In this document: positions 1-7,923 of the stretch, one piece after another
Position numbering within the stretch: the first letter of the stretch is position 1
How the letters are laid out: the number at the start of each line of letters is the position of its first letter
Assembly (NCBI GenBank): GCA_027001105.1
Contig: JALTMZ010000031.1
Span: 15,772-25,719, forward strand
Reading direction: 5' to 3'
Source of the DNA: Thermococcus sp.
GTDB lineage: Archaea > Methanobacteriota_B > Thermococci > Thermococcales > Thermococcaceae
DNA length: 9,948 nt
Notes under the pieces: model-generated
Database searches by the model: none
What the model was told of the DNA's origin: nothing
What the model saw: only the letters and a program-made list of their open reading frames with translations
Translations under genes and position numbers: made by a program

Positions 1-1661
<1,661 letters not shown>

Positions 1662-1663
1662 TT

Positions 1664-1699
1664 GTTTTATTATTTTGTTGTGTTTTTTCTTAATTTTTA
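1664..1699 (+). terminator. T-rich putative archaeal terminator after methionine aminopeptidase
   Basis: The 36 nt just after the TAA are dominated by T runs (TTTT, TTTT, TTTTTT, TTTTT) without a hairpin, as expected for archaeal RNA polymerase termination on oligo-T. It lies between two convergent units, the deaminase/aminopeptidase operon (+) and tRNA-Ser (-). Confidence 0.55.
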
Positions 1700-1722
1700 T
1701 GAAAATTTTAAAAGCTTGGCGT

Positions 1723-1809
1723 TGGCGCCGGGGCGGGGATTTGAACCCCGGCGGGCAAACGCCCAGTGGATCTCGAGTCCACCGCCTTCCCTGGCTAGGC
1801 TACCCCGGC
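1723..1809 (-). tRNA. tRNA-Ser(CGA), CCA encoded
   Basis: On the minus strand an 87-nt cloverleaf can be laid out in full. Acceptor GCCGGGG pairs with CCCCGGC; U8-A9 follow, and the D stem is GCC/GGC. The anticodon stem GTGGA/TCCAC encloses loop CTCGAGA with anticodon CGA (1775-1773), which reads codon UCG. The long variable arm contains GGGC-GTTT-GCCC, the T arm is CGGGG-TTCAAAT-CCCCG, then discriminator G73 and a genomically encoded CCA (1725-1723). Long variable arm, G73 and anticodon together mean serine. The near-complete GC pairing suits a hyperthermophile. No intron is seen. A 99-codon plus-strand open frame across this region is spurious. Confidence 0.97.
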
Positions 1810-1870
1810 GCTCCAAACTACCGATTACAACAACCCCACACTCGGCTCAAGCATTACTGAAACAAGTCTG

Positions 1871-1877
1871 TTTATAT
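1871..1877 (-). promoter_or_regulatory. TATA box for tRNA-Ser
   Basis: The minus strand reads AAAAGATATAAACAG here, an archaeal BRE/TATA arrangement about 62-68 nt before the mature tRNA 5' end. Initiation about 25 nt downstream would give a short 5' leader for RNase P to remove. Confidence 0.5.
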
Positions 1878-1944
1878 CTTTTACTATCCCAACTCAATCC
1901 TAATTTCCAAAGGTTCGACGGTGTCTGGATTGACTTTGGTTATA

Positions 1945-1962
1945 ATCAAATTTTATATTGAT
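1945..1962. repeat. Inverted repeat ATCAA-N8-TTGAT (possible regulator site)
   Basis: A short AT-rich dyad lies 50-67 nt upstream of the TATA box at 2012. It uses the same TTGAT/ATCAA half-sites as the dyad at 1990-2003, but in the opposite order. That recurrence suggests a transcription-factor site; the AT richness means chance is possible. Confidence 0.3.
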
Positions 1963-1989
1963 AAAAATAAAGATTACTTGGCAAATATC

Positions 1990-2003
1990 TTGATTATCAT
2001 CAA
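1990..2003. repeat. Inverted repeat TTGAT-N4-ATCAA just upstream of TATA (possible operator)
   Basis: The dyad sits directly upstream of the BRE/TATA at 2012-2019, where archaeal activators or BRE-blocking repressors bind. It is followed by a further TCAA. No known regulator consensus is claimed. Confidence 0.35.
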
Positions 2004-2011
2004 TCAAAATC

Positions 2012-2019
2012 TTTATATA
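2012..2019 (+). promoter_or_regulatory. TATA box of the 104-residue protein gene and its leader
   Basis: TTTATATA, preceded by the A-rich BRE-like CAAAATC, is the best TATA match in the window. A start site about 24 nt downstream (near 2040) leaves an unusually long leader of about 125 nt before the ATG at 2167. Confidence 0.65.
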
Positions 2020-2039
2020 TTATAGGATCCGAATTATCC

Positions 2040-2166
2040 TTAGCTCTACAAGAAGAGGAAGATTTTAAGAAAGGAGGCGCTGAGGGAGCATTGATTTTAT
2101 CCTCTTCTCCGGTGTCTCATCTATCACCGAGGAGATGGAATCGCTTTGGTGAAGGGGGTGTTTTGT
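2040..2166 (+). promoter_or_regulatory. Structured 5' leader with alternative helices (candidate cis-regulatory RNA or ncRNA)
   Basis: The leader is more GC-rich than the AT-rich DNA before it. Helix A is AGAAGAGGA (2051-2059) with TCCTCTTCT (2100-2108), 9 bp and perfect, closing a 40-nt loop. Helix B is CGGTG (2110-2114) with CACCG (2125-2129); it can be extended by TCTC (2106-2109) with GAGA (2132-2135) if two bases bulge, which would compete with helix A. Helix C is TCACC (2124-2128) with GGTGA (2148-2152), which competes with B and reaches the start of the ribosome-binding region at 2151-2160. Mutually exclusive helices near a ribosome-binding site are typical of RNA switches or attenuators. 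I do not recognise a known riboswitch class. The + strand boundary is inferred from the TATA position only. Confidence 0.45.
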
Positions 2167-2481
2167 ATGCCAATGTATCTTGTTTCCCACAAATGGTCAG
2201 AAGAGGAGCTTCTTGGTGCTACAAAGGAGGCATCTAAGTTTTTCACATCCTTTTTAGAAAACCTTCCAGATGGTGTGGAGTTTCTTGCAAGCTATAACCA
2301 CGACACGGGGGCTTACACCATATGGAGAGCTCCAAACAGAGAAACACTCGAGAAATTATTTAAAGAATTTCCAGTATTCAGCAAAAAAGCAGAGATAACT
2401 GCGATTATACAGAGTTATCCTCCAACTGTTGAGTATACTGTGAGAATGTGGGATATGATTCTTGCCTTGAGTGAGAAGTAA
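2167..2481 (+). CDS. Small protein of unknown function, possible ferredoxin-like alpha/beta fold
   Basis: This gene encodes 104 residues. I chose ATG 2167 (MPMYLVSHKW) because GGGGGTG at 2154-2160 gives a 6-nt Shine-Dalgarno spacing; the upstream in-frame TTG at 2146 has no comparable site. The likely pattern is strand (MYLVSHKW), helix (13-33), strand (VEFLASYNH), strand (GAYTIWRAP), helix (ETLEKLFKEF), strand (EITAIIQSY), then a C-terminal helix. This beta-alpha-beta-beta-alpha-beta order recalls small dimeric alpha/beta barrels such as the DUF3303/DUF4242 groups. That is only a fold-level impression, and no active-site motif is seen. There is no signal peptide or membrane segment, so it is probably cytosolic. 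It is a single-gene unit with its own strong TATA box, a long structured leader and a T-rich tail, so its expression may be controlled at several levels. Confidence 0.75.
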   Translation: MPMYLVSHKWSEEELLGATKEASKFFTSFLENLPDGVEFLASYNHDTGAYTIWRAPNRETLEKLFKEFPVFSKKAEITAIIQSYPPTVEYTVRMWDMILALSEK

Positions 2482-2494
2482 GTTCGCAATCTCT

Positions 2495-2526
2495 TATTCT
2501 TAATTTTTGTGTTTTTTCATATTTTG
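2495..2526 (+). terminator. T-rich putative terminator
   Basis: Runs of TTTTT, TTTTTT and TTTT lie 14-44 nt after the stop of the 104-residue gene, with no hairpin. This fits archaeal oligo-T termination before the promoter of the CBS-domain gene. Confidence 0.5.
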
Positions 2527-2600
2527 TGGTGAGCTGTAGAGCAAAAACTTTATTAACATTTTATTACTAAAATATTTTCGAGCTCCAATCAAAGAGAAGG

Positions 2601-2607
2601 TTTAAAT
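2601..2607 (+). promoter_or_regulatory. TATA-like box of the CBS-domain gene
   Basis: TTTAAAT preceded by purine-rich GAGAAGG. Initiation about 25 nt downstream (near 2629) would leave a leader of about 20 nt containing the Shine-Dalgarno. An alternative TATA-like stretch (CTTTATTAA) lies near 2549. Confidence 0.45.
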
Positions 2608-2635
2608 GCAATTGAGAACATAGATAAAATTGTAA

Positions 2636-2643
2636 GGAGGTGA
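2636..2643 (+). promoter_or_regulatory. Full-length Shine-Dalgarno GGAGGTGA that decides the start
   Basis: The sequence is a perfect match to the archaeal anti-Shine-Dalgarno. A GTG lies inside it at 2640, in frame with the CBS gene, but cannot be both binding site and start. The next in-frame GTG, at 2649, has 5-nt spacing and is the better start. Confidence 0.8.
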
Positions 2644-2648
2644 CAGAA

Positions 2649-3827
2649 GTGGTCGGAATTCTTGTAGAAGAAGTTATGACAGACAAATTTGCAAAAATTG
2701 ATGTGAATGCACCACTTTCTGAAGCAATTGGAATCTTTGAAAAAGAAGATCCAGATTTAATTCTTGTGTTTGATAGGAGCGCATATAAGGGTGTTGTCAC
2801 TCAGGATTTAATAATTAAATCCCACCTTAAGTGGGACCCGACTAAGGCAAAGGTAAAGGATGTTTATAAACCTGCTCCTGTTATCAAGCCCCGTGATGAT
2901 CTCAGCCATGCTGCAAAGCTCATGATTGAGACTGATTTGAGATCACTGCCTGTTGGAGAAGATAAAACAAACATTTTTGGTGTAATTAGCGATCTGGCTA
3001 TTTTAGATAGAGTAATCAAGGAGGAATTTGGAAAGAGGAAAGTTAAGGAATTCATGACAACAGACGTTATTACTCTTAAACCAGATGATACAGTGGCAAA
3101 GGCACTTGCAACAATGAGAGACCATGCAATTTCAAGAATTCCAATTGTAAACGAAGAAGGCAAGCTTGAAGGTCTTGTGACCCTCCATGACTTAATAATC
3201 CGTTTCATAAAACCAAGATTCAAGGCACAATATGGGGAGCTTGTGGGTGAAAAGATACCTCCCTTCTCAACCCAGCTGAGGGAAGTCATGATCAGAGGAG
3301 TTATAACAATACTCCCAGATGCGACAATAAGGGAAGCAGTTGCCACCATGATTGACAACCGCATTGACGGTTTAGTTGTTGTTAATGAAGAAAACAAGGT
3401 CGTTGGTATCTTAACCGTTAAAGACCTCCTGCTCCCAATCTCCAGAATGGTTGAAAAGGAGGCTAAGTTCTATCTTCAGCTCGGAGGAGATGCGCACATA
3501 CTGAGCGACTTCACCAGAGAGAGGATTATAAGCGACATAAAGAAATTCGTCGATGGATACGCTGATGTTCTTGGTGATGAAGGAATAATTTACCTGTATA
3601 TCAGAAGGTTCAATGAGAAGTTCAGGGGGGTACATCTGTATCAAGCCAGGATGAGGGTTGTAACAGATAGAGGAGTTTTTGTGGCAACAGGCGAAACTTG
3701 GGGAGCTATTCAAGCAGTTCATGATGCACTCAGAGCCATTGAACGGCAGATTCTTCAAAAAGTAGAGCTTCAGAGGGACTTAAGATATGCAAAGAGATTC
3801 CTCGATAAGCTTGAACTCTGGCGCTGA
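2649..3827 (+). CDS. Four-CBS-domain protein with C-terminal HPF/YfiA-like (ribosome hibernation) domain
   Basis: The product is 392 residues, starting at GTG 2649 after a perfect Shine-Dalgarno. CBS repeats lie at about 7-55 (EEVMTDKF), 70-120 (RSLPVGED..GVISDLAILD), 133-186 (EFMTTDVITL..LVTLHDL) and 210-264 (REVMIRGV..GILTVKDL), giving two Bateman modules that in this family usually bind adenine nucleotides or SAM. Residues 275-392 form a separate domain with GVFVATGETWGAIQAVHDA followed by LRAIERQILQKVELQRD. This is the strand-then-helix pattern of HPF/YfiA (S30EA) factors, where a Tyr/Trp-x-AID-like helix ends in a KLERQL-type segment. I infer a nucleotide-sensing factor that binds the ribosome; it has not been shown here. 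It has no membrane segment. It is monocistronic and convergent with the next gene, with 1 nt between stop codons. Confidence 0.88.
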   Translation: MVGILVEEVMTDKFAKIDVNAPLSEAIGIFEKEDPDLILVFDRSAYKGVVTQDLIIKSHLKWDPTKAKVKDVYKPAPVIKPRDDLSHAAKLMIETDLRSLPVGEDKTNIFGVISDLAILDRVIKEEFGKRKVKEFMTTDVITLKPDDTVAKALATMRDHAISRIPIVNEEGKLEGLVTLHDLIIRFIKPRFKAQYGELVGEKIPPFSTQLREVMIRGVITILPDATIREAVATMIDNRIDGLVVVNEENKVVGILTVKDLLLPISRMVEKEAKFYLQLGGDAHILSDFTRERIISDIKKFVDGYADVLGDEGIIYLYIRRFNEKFRGVHLYQARMRVVTDRGVFVATGETWGAIQAVHDALRAIERQILQKVELQRDLRYAKRFLDKLELWR

Positions 3828-3828
3828 T

Positions 3829-4935
3829 TTAGAACTTTGAAAACTCTCTTTCAATAAGTTTTCTCTCTTTTTCTTCCAACGCATCCAGTTTCACGACAAG
3901 AATTAATGTCCCATTTTTAGAGATAACGTGATCTTTAAGGCTCAGTAAAAACTTGAAAGCCGCCTTAAATCCATTTTCAAGCATGAGATATTCAAAAGCG
4001 TCAACATAGACTACGTTATACCCCTGCTTTAGTCCTTTTGCAACAAGGTCCACAAGGATATCTATTTTTGTCGGGGAAATGGCAAGAATTCTTGGATCGT
4101 CCTCGATGTTTCCTTCTCTAACTCGGGTTATCCAATATATAATGGAGTCATTTCCTAACTGAAACGTCCGTGGATCCTTTCTTGTAATTATAATAACGTT
4201 ATTCTCAAGAAATAGTGTGGGAAACATATACTCAACCTCTTTGCTATCGGTGAACAAGTAAATTTCTTTCGGAAGTATTTTCTCTCTTTTTTTCTGAGGT
4301 GGCATTATTGGATAAAAAGCAAATTTAACCGCACCAATCGCGGAAATTACTCTAAAAACACCTGCTAAAAGAAATGCCACATTGACGAATCCTGCCATTT
4401 CTCTTATGAGAGGATACATTAAATTAAGTGCACCAAGAAGTATCAATCCCCATGGAAAAAGTTCTTCGATTGTCTTCTTCCTAACAATATACCTTCTGAG
4501 CATAATACCAAGGTATATTAAAGATACTCCAAATGCAAGGGATGAAGGGAGGGCTCTTATAGCAAAAGGCAACTCATCAAAAAAAGGCGTTGCTGCAAAG
4601 AACAACCATAGATAGACAAGGGATACATATACTCCCATGCCAATTACGTGTCTAATCTCTGCCCGTTTGCTTTTGAGGTGTATTACGCCCCACATTATGA
4701 GCAGTGATATCAGAAAATTTGGAATCATGCCGGCTATTTCATACACTTCTTCTTTTATCTGTATCCCAAGTGGATCTAATATATAGCTTTCAATATCCAA
4801 GGCGTTTATAAAAAATGCAAACATGAGTAGTGCCCAACCTTTTTCTCTTGTTTTGATGAACCTATATGTGACAACCAAGAAGAGTATCCATCGGGATATA
4901 AAATTAAGAATCCCTATTATTGAAGCTGTTTCCAA
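3829..4935 (-). CDS. Membrane protein with C-terminal DUF835 domain
   Basis: The product is 368 residues. The N-terminal half holds about seven hydrophobic segments (approximately 6-24, 33-49, 68-86, 98-116, 129-146, 160-178 and 183-208). A cytosolic-type domain follows from about 223, with ITRKDPRTF, IIYWITRV, ISPTKIDIL, VVYVDAFEYLMLENGF and FLLSLKD. This set is the pattern of DUF835, a domain widespread in Thermococcales, often fused to membrane or sensory modules. The VYVDAFEYL segment resembles the acidic strand-end of P-loop-like ATPases, but no Walker A is seen. Function is unknown; a membrane-anchored signalling role is a guess. The start is TTG at 4935, with AGGTGAGG overlapping the stop of the upstream gene; the 6-nt intergenic gap implies translational coupling in a uppP / GlmU-like / DUF835 operon. 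Its last codons converge with the CBS gene. Confidence 0.85.
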   Translation of the reverse strand: METASIIGILNFISRWILFLVVTYRFIKTREKGWALLMFAFFINALDIESYILDPLGIQIKEEVYEIAGMIPNFLISLLIMWGVIHLKSKRAEIRHVIGMGVYVSLVYLWLFFAATPFFDELPFAIRALPSSLAFGVSLIYLGIMLRRYIVRKKTIEELFPWGLILLGALNLMYPLIREMAGFVNVAFLLAGVFRVISAIGAVKFAFYPIMPPQKKREKILPKEIYLFTDSKEVEYMFPTLFLENNVIIITRKDPRTFQLGNDSIIYWITRVREGNIEDDPRILAISPTKIDILVDLVAKGLKQGYNVVYVDAFEYLMLENGFKAAFKFLLSLKDHVISKNGTLILVVKLDALEEKERKLIEREFSKF

Positions 4936-4941
4936 AACCCC

Positions 4942-6195
4942 TCACCTTTCATGTATTTCCTTTTGCTGCCTAACAATAACCAAGCTGTTTGAAGGAATAT
5001 TTTTATCAACTATTACTCCAGGCCCAACAAATGAGTTACTTCCTATCTTTCTACCGGGGTATATGGTGACATTTATTCCAACTTTGACGTTGTGTCCAAT
5101 AATCGCTCCCAATTTTCTCCTTCCGCTGTCTTCAAGTTTGCCTTTCACTTCGACTTTTATCGTTTTATTATCGTGCCTCAGATTGGCTGTTATGGTTCCA
5201 GCCCCTAAGTTTGTATTCTCCCCAATGATTGAGTCACCCACGTAGTTCAAATGGGGAGCATTGCTGTGGTCCATTATTATTGAGTTTTTAATCTCAACTG
5301 CATTTCCAATGTGACAGTGGTTGCCGATGCTTGTATATGGTCTTATGAAGCAATTGGGGCCAATTTTACAGTTCTTTCCAATTTTTACCGGACCAACGAT
5401 ATATGCACCGCTTTTAACAACTGTCCCCTCTCCAATCTCAACTGGAGGTATTATTGTTGCCCCCTCTTCCACGATTCCTCTGATCTCATGCTTTAAGTGA
5501 TTCTTGAGGATGTACTCGTTCAAATTGAGCAAATCCCAAGGTCTTCCAACATCGTTCCAATAGCCCTCATAAACTGCATAGGCAACTCTTCTGTCTGCTT
5601 TTATCATGAGATTAATCGTGTCTGTTATTTCATACTCACCGCGCTTGCTCACTGGAGTTTTTTCAATGAATTCAAAGACATCTGGCTTGAATAAATAGAT
5701 TCCAAGATTCGCATATCCCCCTATGTTTCCCGGCTTTTCTTTGATTTCTTTGACATACTCTCCTCCAACTTCGATCTTTCCAAAATGACTTAAGTCTTCA
5801 AACTCCTTAACTAAAAGGGCAGCATCAGCTTTTCTAAATGCATGAAGAAGAGCTTTCACTGCCTCTCTCTCAAAGTAGATATCCCCATTTACCGCCAAAA
5901 AGGATTCGCCTTCAATGTATTCCTTTGCAGAGTATATCGCCCTCGCAGTACCTTCGCCCTCAGTCTGCTCCACATAAGTAATGGGTTTGCCGTTGTACTC
6001 ATCACCTAAAAACTCAATCAGCTTCTCTTTCTGGTATCTGACGATGATTATGAATTCATCAACGAAAGGATAGAGGTTATCAAGAACGTACTCTATAATT
6101 GCCCTGTTTGCAACTTTCAGCAGGACTTTAGGTCTGTCATCGGTTAAAGGCCTCAGTCTTTCTCCCTTTCCAGCTGCAAGTATCACACCTTTCAA
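4942..6195 (-). CDS. Bifunctional sugar-1-phosphate nucleotidylyltransferase / N-acetyltransferase (archaeal GlmU-like)
   Basis: The product is 417 residues in two domains. The N-terminal Rossmann-like domain (1-230) carries the nucleotidyltransferase signature LAAGKGERLRPLT..RPK (residues 6-23, with Gly9, Gly11, Arg13 and Lys23), metal-binding Asp105 in VNGDIYF and Asp215 in YWNDVGRP. From about 245 there are left-handed beta-helix hexapeptide repeats (VEIGEGTVV, VKIGKNCKIG, SIGNHCHIG), then APHLNYVGDS (311-321, His315) and NLGAGTITANLRHDN, the acyltransferase core of GlmU and of Sulfolobus ST0452. The family makes UDP-GlcNAc/UDP-GalNAc or dTDP-sugars by acetylating an amino-sugar-1-phosphate and then coupling it to a nucleotide. 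The start is TTG 6195, overlapping the uppP stop (TTGA), with GGGGGTG 5 nt before it. The neighbouring UppP suggests surface-glycan or N-glycan precursor supply. The precise sugar is unknown. Confidence 0.92.
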   Translation of the reverse strand: MKGVILAAGKGERLRPLTDDRPKVLLKVANRAIIEYVLDNLYPFVDEFIIIVRYQKEKLIEFLGDEYNGKPITYVEQTEGEGTARAIYSAKEYIEGESFLAVNGDIYFEREAVKALLHAFRKADAALLVKEFEDLSHFGKIEVGGEYVKEIKEKPGNIGGYANLGIYLFKPDVFEFIEKTPVSKRGEYEITDTINLMIKADRRVAYAVYEGYWNDVGRPWDLLNLNEYILKNHLKHEIRGIVEEGATIIPPVEIGEGTVVKSGAYIVGPVKIGKNCKIGPNCFIRPYTSIGNHCHIGNAVEIKNSIIMDHSNAPHLNYVGDSIIGENTNLGAGTITANLRHDNKTIKVEVKGKLEDSGRRKLGAIIGHNVKVGINVTIYPGRKIGSNSFVGPGVIVDKNIPSNSLVIVRQQKEIHER

Positions 6196-7004
6196 ATTAA
6201 CACCCCCATTATCGAGACAACCACTGCTATGCTACCAAATACTATACAGAACTTGGAGAAATTTAACCTTTCTGCCAGTGCGAGCATTCCCTCAAGTGTC
6301 AGCAGGCTTACAATAAACGCACTAAGCACTGCCACTAAGGACACTGTGATGGGCTCACTTACAGCTTGAAGCTCCAAGAACAGGGCACCAAAAATCGCCG
6401 GAACTGCCATCAAGAAGCTAAGTCTCACAGCTTTTTTCTGATCAACTCCAAGCAAAAGCAACGCTCCAATAGTCATTCCTGAACGTGAAATTCCTGGCAA
6501 AACAGCAACACCCTGGGCAATACCTGCCACCATAGCTTCCACAATTGTAACTTCCTTTTTTCTCTTCTTTAGAGTTATCTGCCCAAATCCATCTTCGGGT
6601 TTTTCTCTGCTCTTAGCCAAGATGACCCCAGTTAGTATCAAGGCAGCACCTACTATTCCGTTCACAACCTCAGCATTTAGTGATGTGACAATTGTCTTGA
6701 ATGTCTTGTAAAGTGGAAGCCCAATAACTGCGGTGAAAAGTGTTGAATAAAAGAGAAACGTCTCCTCCTCGCCCCATCTCAATGTCACAAGATTCATCAG
6801 AATTCTCCCCAGTTCATACCTGAATTTAAACAGTACTGCAAAGAGGGTTCCAAAATGAAGGAGCAGAGCATAGGAGTAAGCTTTTTCAGGAGAAATCCCA
6901 AAAAAGTTCATCATCGCCAGCATGACCTGCCCCGAGCTGCTTATCGGCAACCATTCGGTAAATCCCTGCAATATACCCAGTATAATCGCTTCAATGTAAT
7001 TCAT
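6192..7004 (-). CDS. uppP: Undecaprenyl/polyprenyl-diphosphate phosphatase, UppP (BacA) family
   Basis: This integral membrane enzyme dephosphorylates a polyprenyl diphosphate to recycle the monophosphate lipid carrier; in archaea the substrate is expected to be a dolichyl-type lipid used for glycan assembly. Its 270 residues match the family length. Motif 1 is ILQGFTEWLPISSSGQ (11-26) with Gln13 and Glu17 of the (E/Q)xxxE motif. Motif 2 is LPGISRSGMTIGALLLLGV (169-187) with Arg174. The His that follows SSxG in E. coli BacA (His30) is Gln26 here. Hydrophobic stretches occur throughout, and a KKRKK loop lies at 146-150. It is first in a three-gene minus-strand operon and overlaps the GlmU-like gene by 4 nt. 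The ATG at 7004 has GTGAT about 7 nt upstream, and a TATA-like box lies at 7041-7046. Confidence 0.93.
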   Translation of the reverse strand: MNYIEAIILGILQGFTEWLPISSSGQVMLAMMNFFGISPEKAYSYALLLHFGTLFAVLFKFRYELGRILMNLVTLRWGEEETFLFYSTLFTAVIGLPLYKTFKTIVTSLNAEVVNGIVGAALILTGVILAKSREKPEDGFGQITLKKRKKEVTIVEAMVAGIAQGVAVLPGISRSGMTIGALLLLGVDQKKAVRLSFLMAVPAIFGALFLELQAVSEPITVSLVAVLSAFIVSLLTLEGMLALAERLNFSKFCIVFGSIAVVVSIMGVLI

Positions 7005-7040
7005 ACCAGATCACTGCTTGAGTATTTGAGCACTTGGAAA

Positions 7041-7046
7041 CATAAA
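7041..7046 (-). promoter_or_regulatory. TATA-like box of the uppP operon
   Basis: The minus strand reads AAAAGTTTATGTTT. Initiation about 25 nt downstream (near 7019) gives a leader of about 15 nt. It is divergent from the box at 7065-7070, with only 18 nt between them, so TBP/TFB binding on the two sides may interfere. Confidence 0.45.
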
Positions 7047-7064
7047 CTTTTCGAGAAAAAAGGA

Positions 7065-7070
7065 TTTATA
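7065..7070 (+). promoter_or_regulatory. TATA box of the metallo-hydrolase gene
   Basis: AAAAAAGGATTTATAC carries an A-rich BRE and TTTATA. Initiation near 7091 leaves about 10 nt before ATG 7102, just enough for the GGTGA Shine-Dalgarno at 7092-7096. Confidence 0.55.
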
Positions 7071-7101
7071 CTGTTCGGCTAATCTAATTTTGGTGATAAA
7101 G

Positions 7102-7923
7102 ATGAAGATTACAATCCTCTTTGAAAATCACAGTGGATTTAAGAAAGGTCTTTTTGGAGGACATGGCTTTTCGGCTTTGGTGGAGTACAGAGGGTATAAA
7201 ATATTAGTTGACACGGGAGTTGATGGCGGAATTTTGTTGAGAAACATGAATGCATTGGGAATTAAGCCTGCAGATATTGATTATCTCTTCTTAACTCATG
7301 GGCATTACGATCACACAGAGGGCTTAAAAGCTCTTCTTGAAGCGAGAGAAGGAAAGAAGCTGATAATCATCGCTCACCCAGACATCTTTGCTAAAAGAGT
7401 TGCATTAAAGCCGCATTTGAGAGATATAAGTTTGCCGTTCAAGAGAGTGGAGCTTGAAGAATTGGGAGCAGAGTTCATATTGACCAGAGATCCCATCCAG
7501 ATTATTGAAGGAATTTATTCAAGCGGAGAAATTGAAAGGGTTACGTGGGACAGGATCGTTGGATACAGAATTGAGAGCGGAAAGCTCGTAAAAGATGATG
7601 TAAAGGATGACATAGCTCTAATTCTTGACTTGGATGATAGTGTAGCAGTAATAACTGGCTGTGGACATAGCGGAGTAATTAACATAGCCATGCATGCTCA
7701 GAAGCTCATGAACAAGCCAATTAAAGCTCTCATCGGCGGATTTCACTTAATCGGTGCAAAACCTGGGCTCTTAAAAGAAACTGTTGAGAAACTGAAGGAG
7801 CTAAAAGTTGAGAAGCTTTATGCCGGCCACTGCACTGGATTTGAAGCAATAAGCTTTTTCATGAGTGAATTTGGAAAAGCCTTTGAGCCTCTTTATGTAG
7901 GCAAAGTTATTGAGCTGGGATAA
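7102..7923 (+). CDS. Metallo-beta-lactamase-fold hydrolase, COG1237 type (RFA-P / dihydropterin synthase-like)
   Basis: The product is 273 residues. ATG 7102 is preferred because GGTGA lies 5 nt before it; the upstream in-frame TTG at 7090 lacks a site. The metallo-beta-lactamase signature THGHYDHTEG (65-74) supplies His66, His68, Asp70 and His71. Further metal or catalytic candidates are His92 (IAHPDIF), His189 (TGCGHSGVIN), His215 (GGFHL) and His243 (YAGHCTG). The N-terminal FENHSG and the LFGGHGFS segment are typical of COG1237. A member from Methanocaldococcus (MJ0301) was described as joining a dihydropterin to beta-ribofuranosylaminobenzene phosphate in methanopterin synthesis. In Thermococcales the role is less clear, so I keep a general name. 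The product is cytosolic with no signal peptide. The gene appears monocistronic and converges on tnpB with 1 nt between stops. Confidence 0.88.
   Translation: MKITILFENHSGFKKGLFGGHGFSALVEYRGYKILVDTGVDGGILLRNMNALGIKPADIDYLFLTHGHYDHTEGLKALLEAREGKKLIIIAHPDIFAKRVALKPHLRDISLPFKRVELEELGAEFILTRDPIQIIEGIYSSGEIERVTWDRIVGYRIESGKLVKDDVKDDIALILDLDDSVAVITGCGHSGVINIAMHAQKLMNKPIKALIGGFHLIGAKPGLLKETVEKLKELKVEKLYAGHCTGFEAISFFMSEFGKAFEPLYVGKVIELG

Noticed and set aside
1662..1961. Plus-strand open frame of 99 codons (and a second of 61) over the tRNA region
   Set aside because: It runs through tRNA-Ser antisense and the tRNA promoter, has no Shine-Dalgarno and no protein-like composition.
2146..2166. Upstream TTG start for the 104-residue protein
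   Set aside because: There is no ribosome-binding site before it; GGGGGTG fits ATG 2167, and the extra residues would be encoded by the Shine-Dalgarno itself.
2040..2166. Leader as a fluoride, TPP or Moco riboswitch
   Set aside because: I looked for the conserved core words of these classes and did not find them, apart from a short GCTGAGGGAG that is not enough for TPP.
2864..3397. Minus-strand 177-codon open frame inside the CBS gene
   Set aside because: It is a shadow of the well-supported CBS-domain frame, with no start signal and low-complexity Ser/Ile/Thr content.
4823..5245. Plus-strand 140-codon open frame across the DUF835/GlmU-like junction
   Set aside because: It is antisense to two strongly supported genes and has no ribosome-binding site; it mirrors their hexapeptide repeats.
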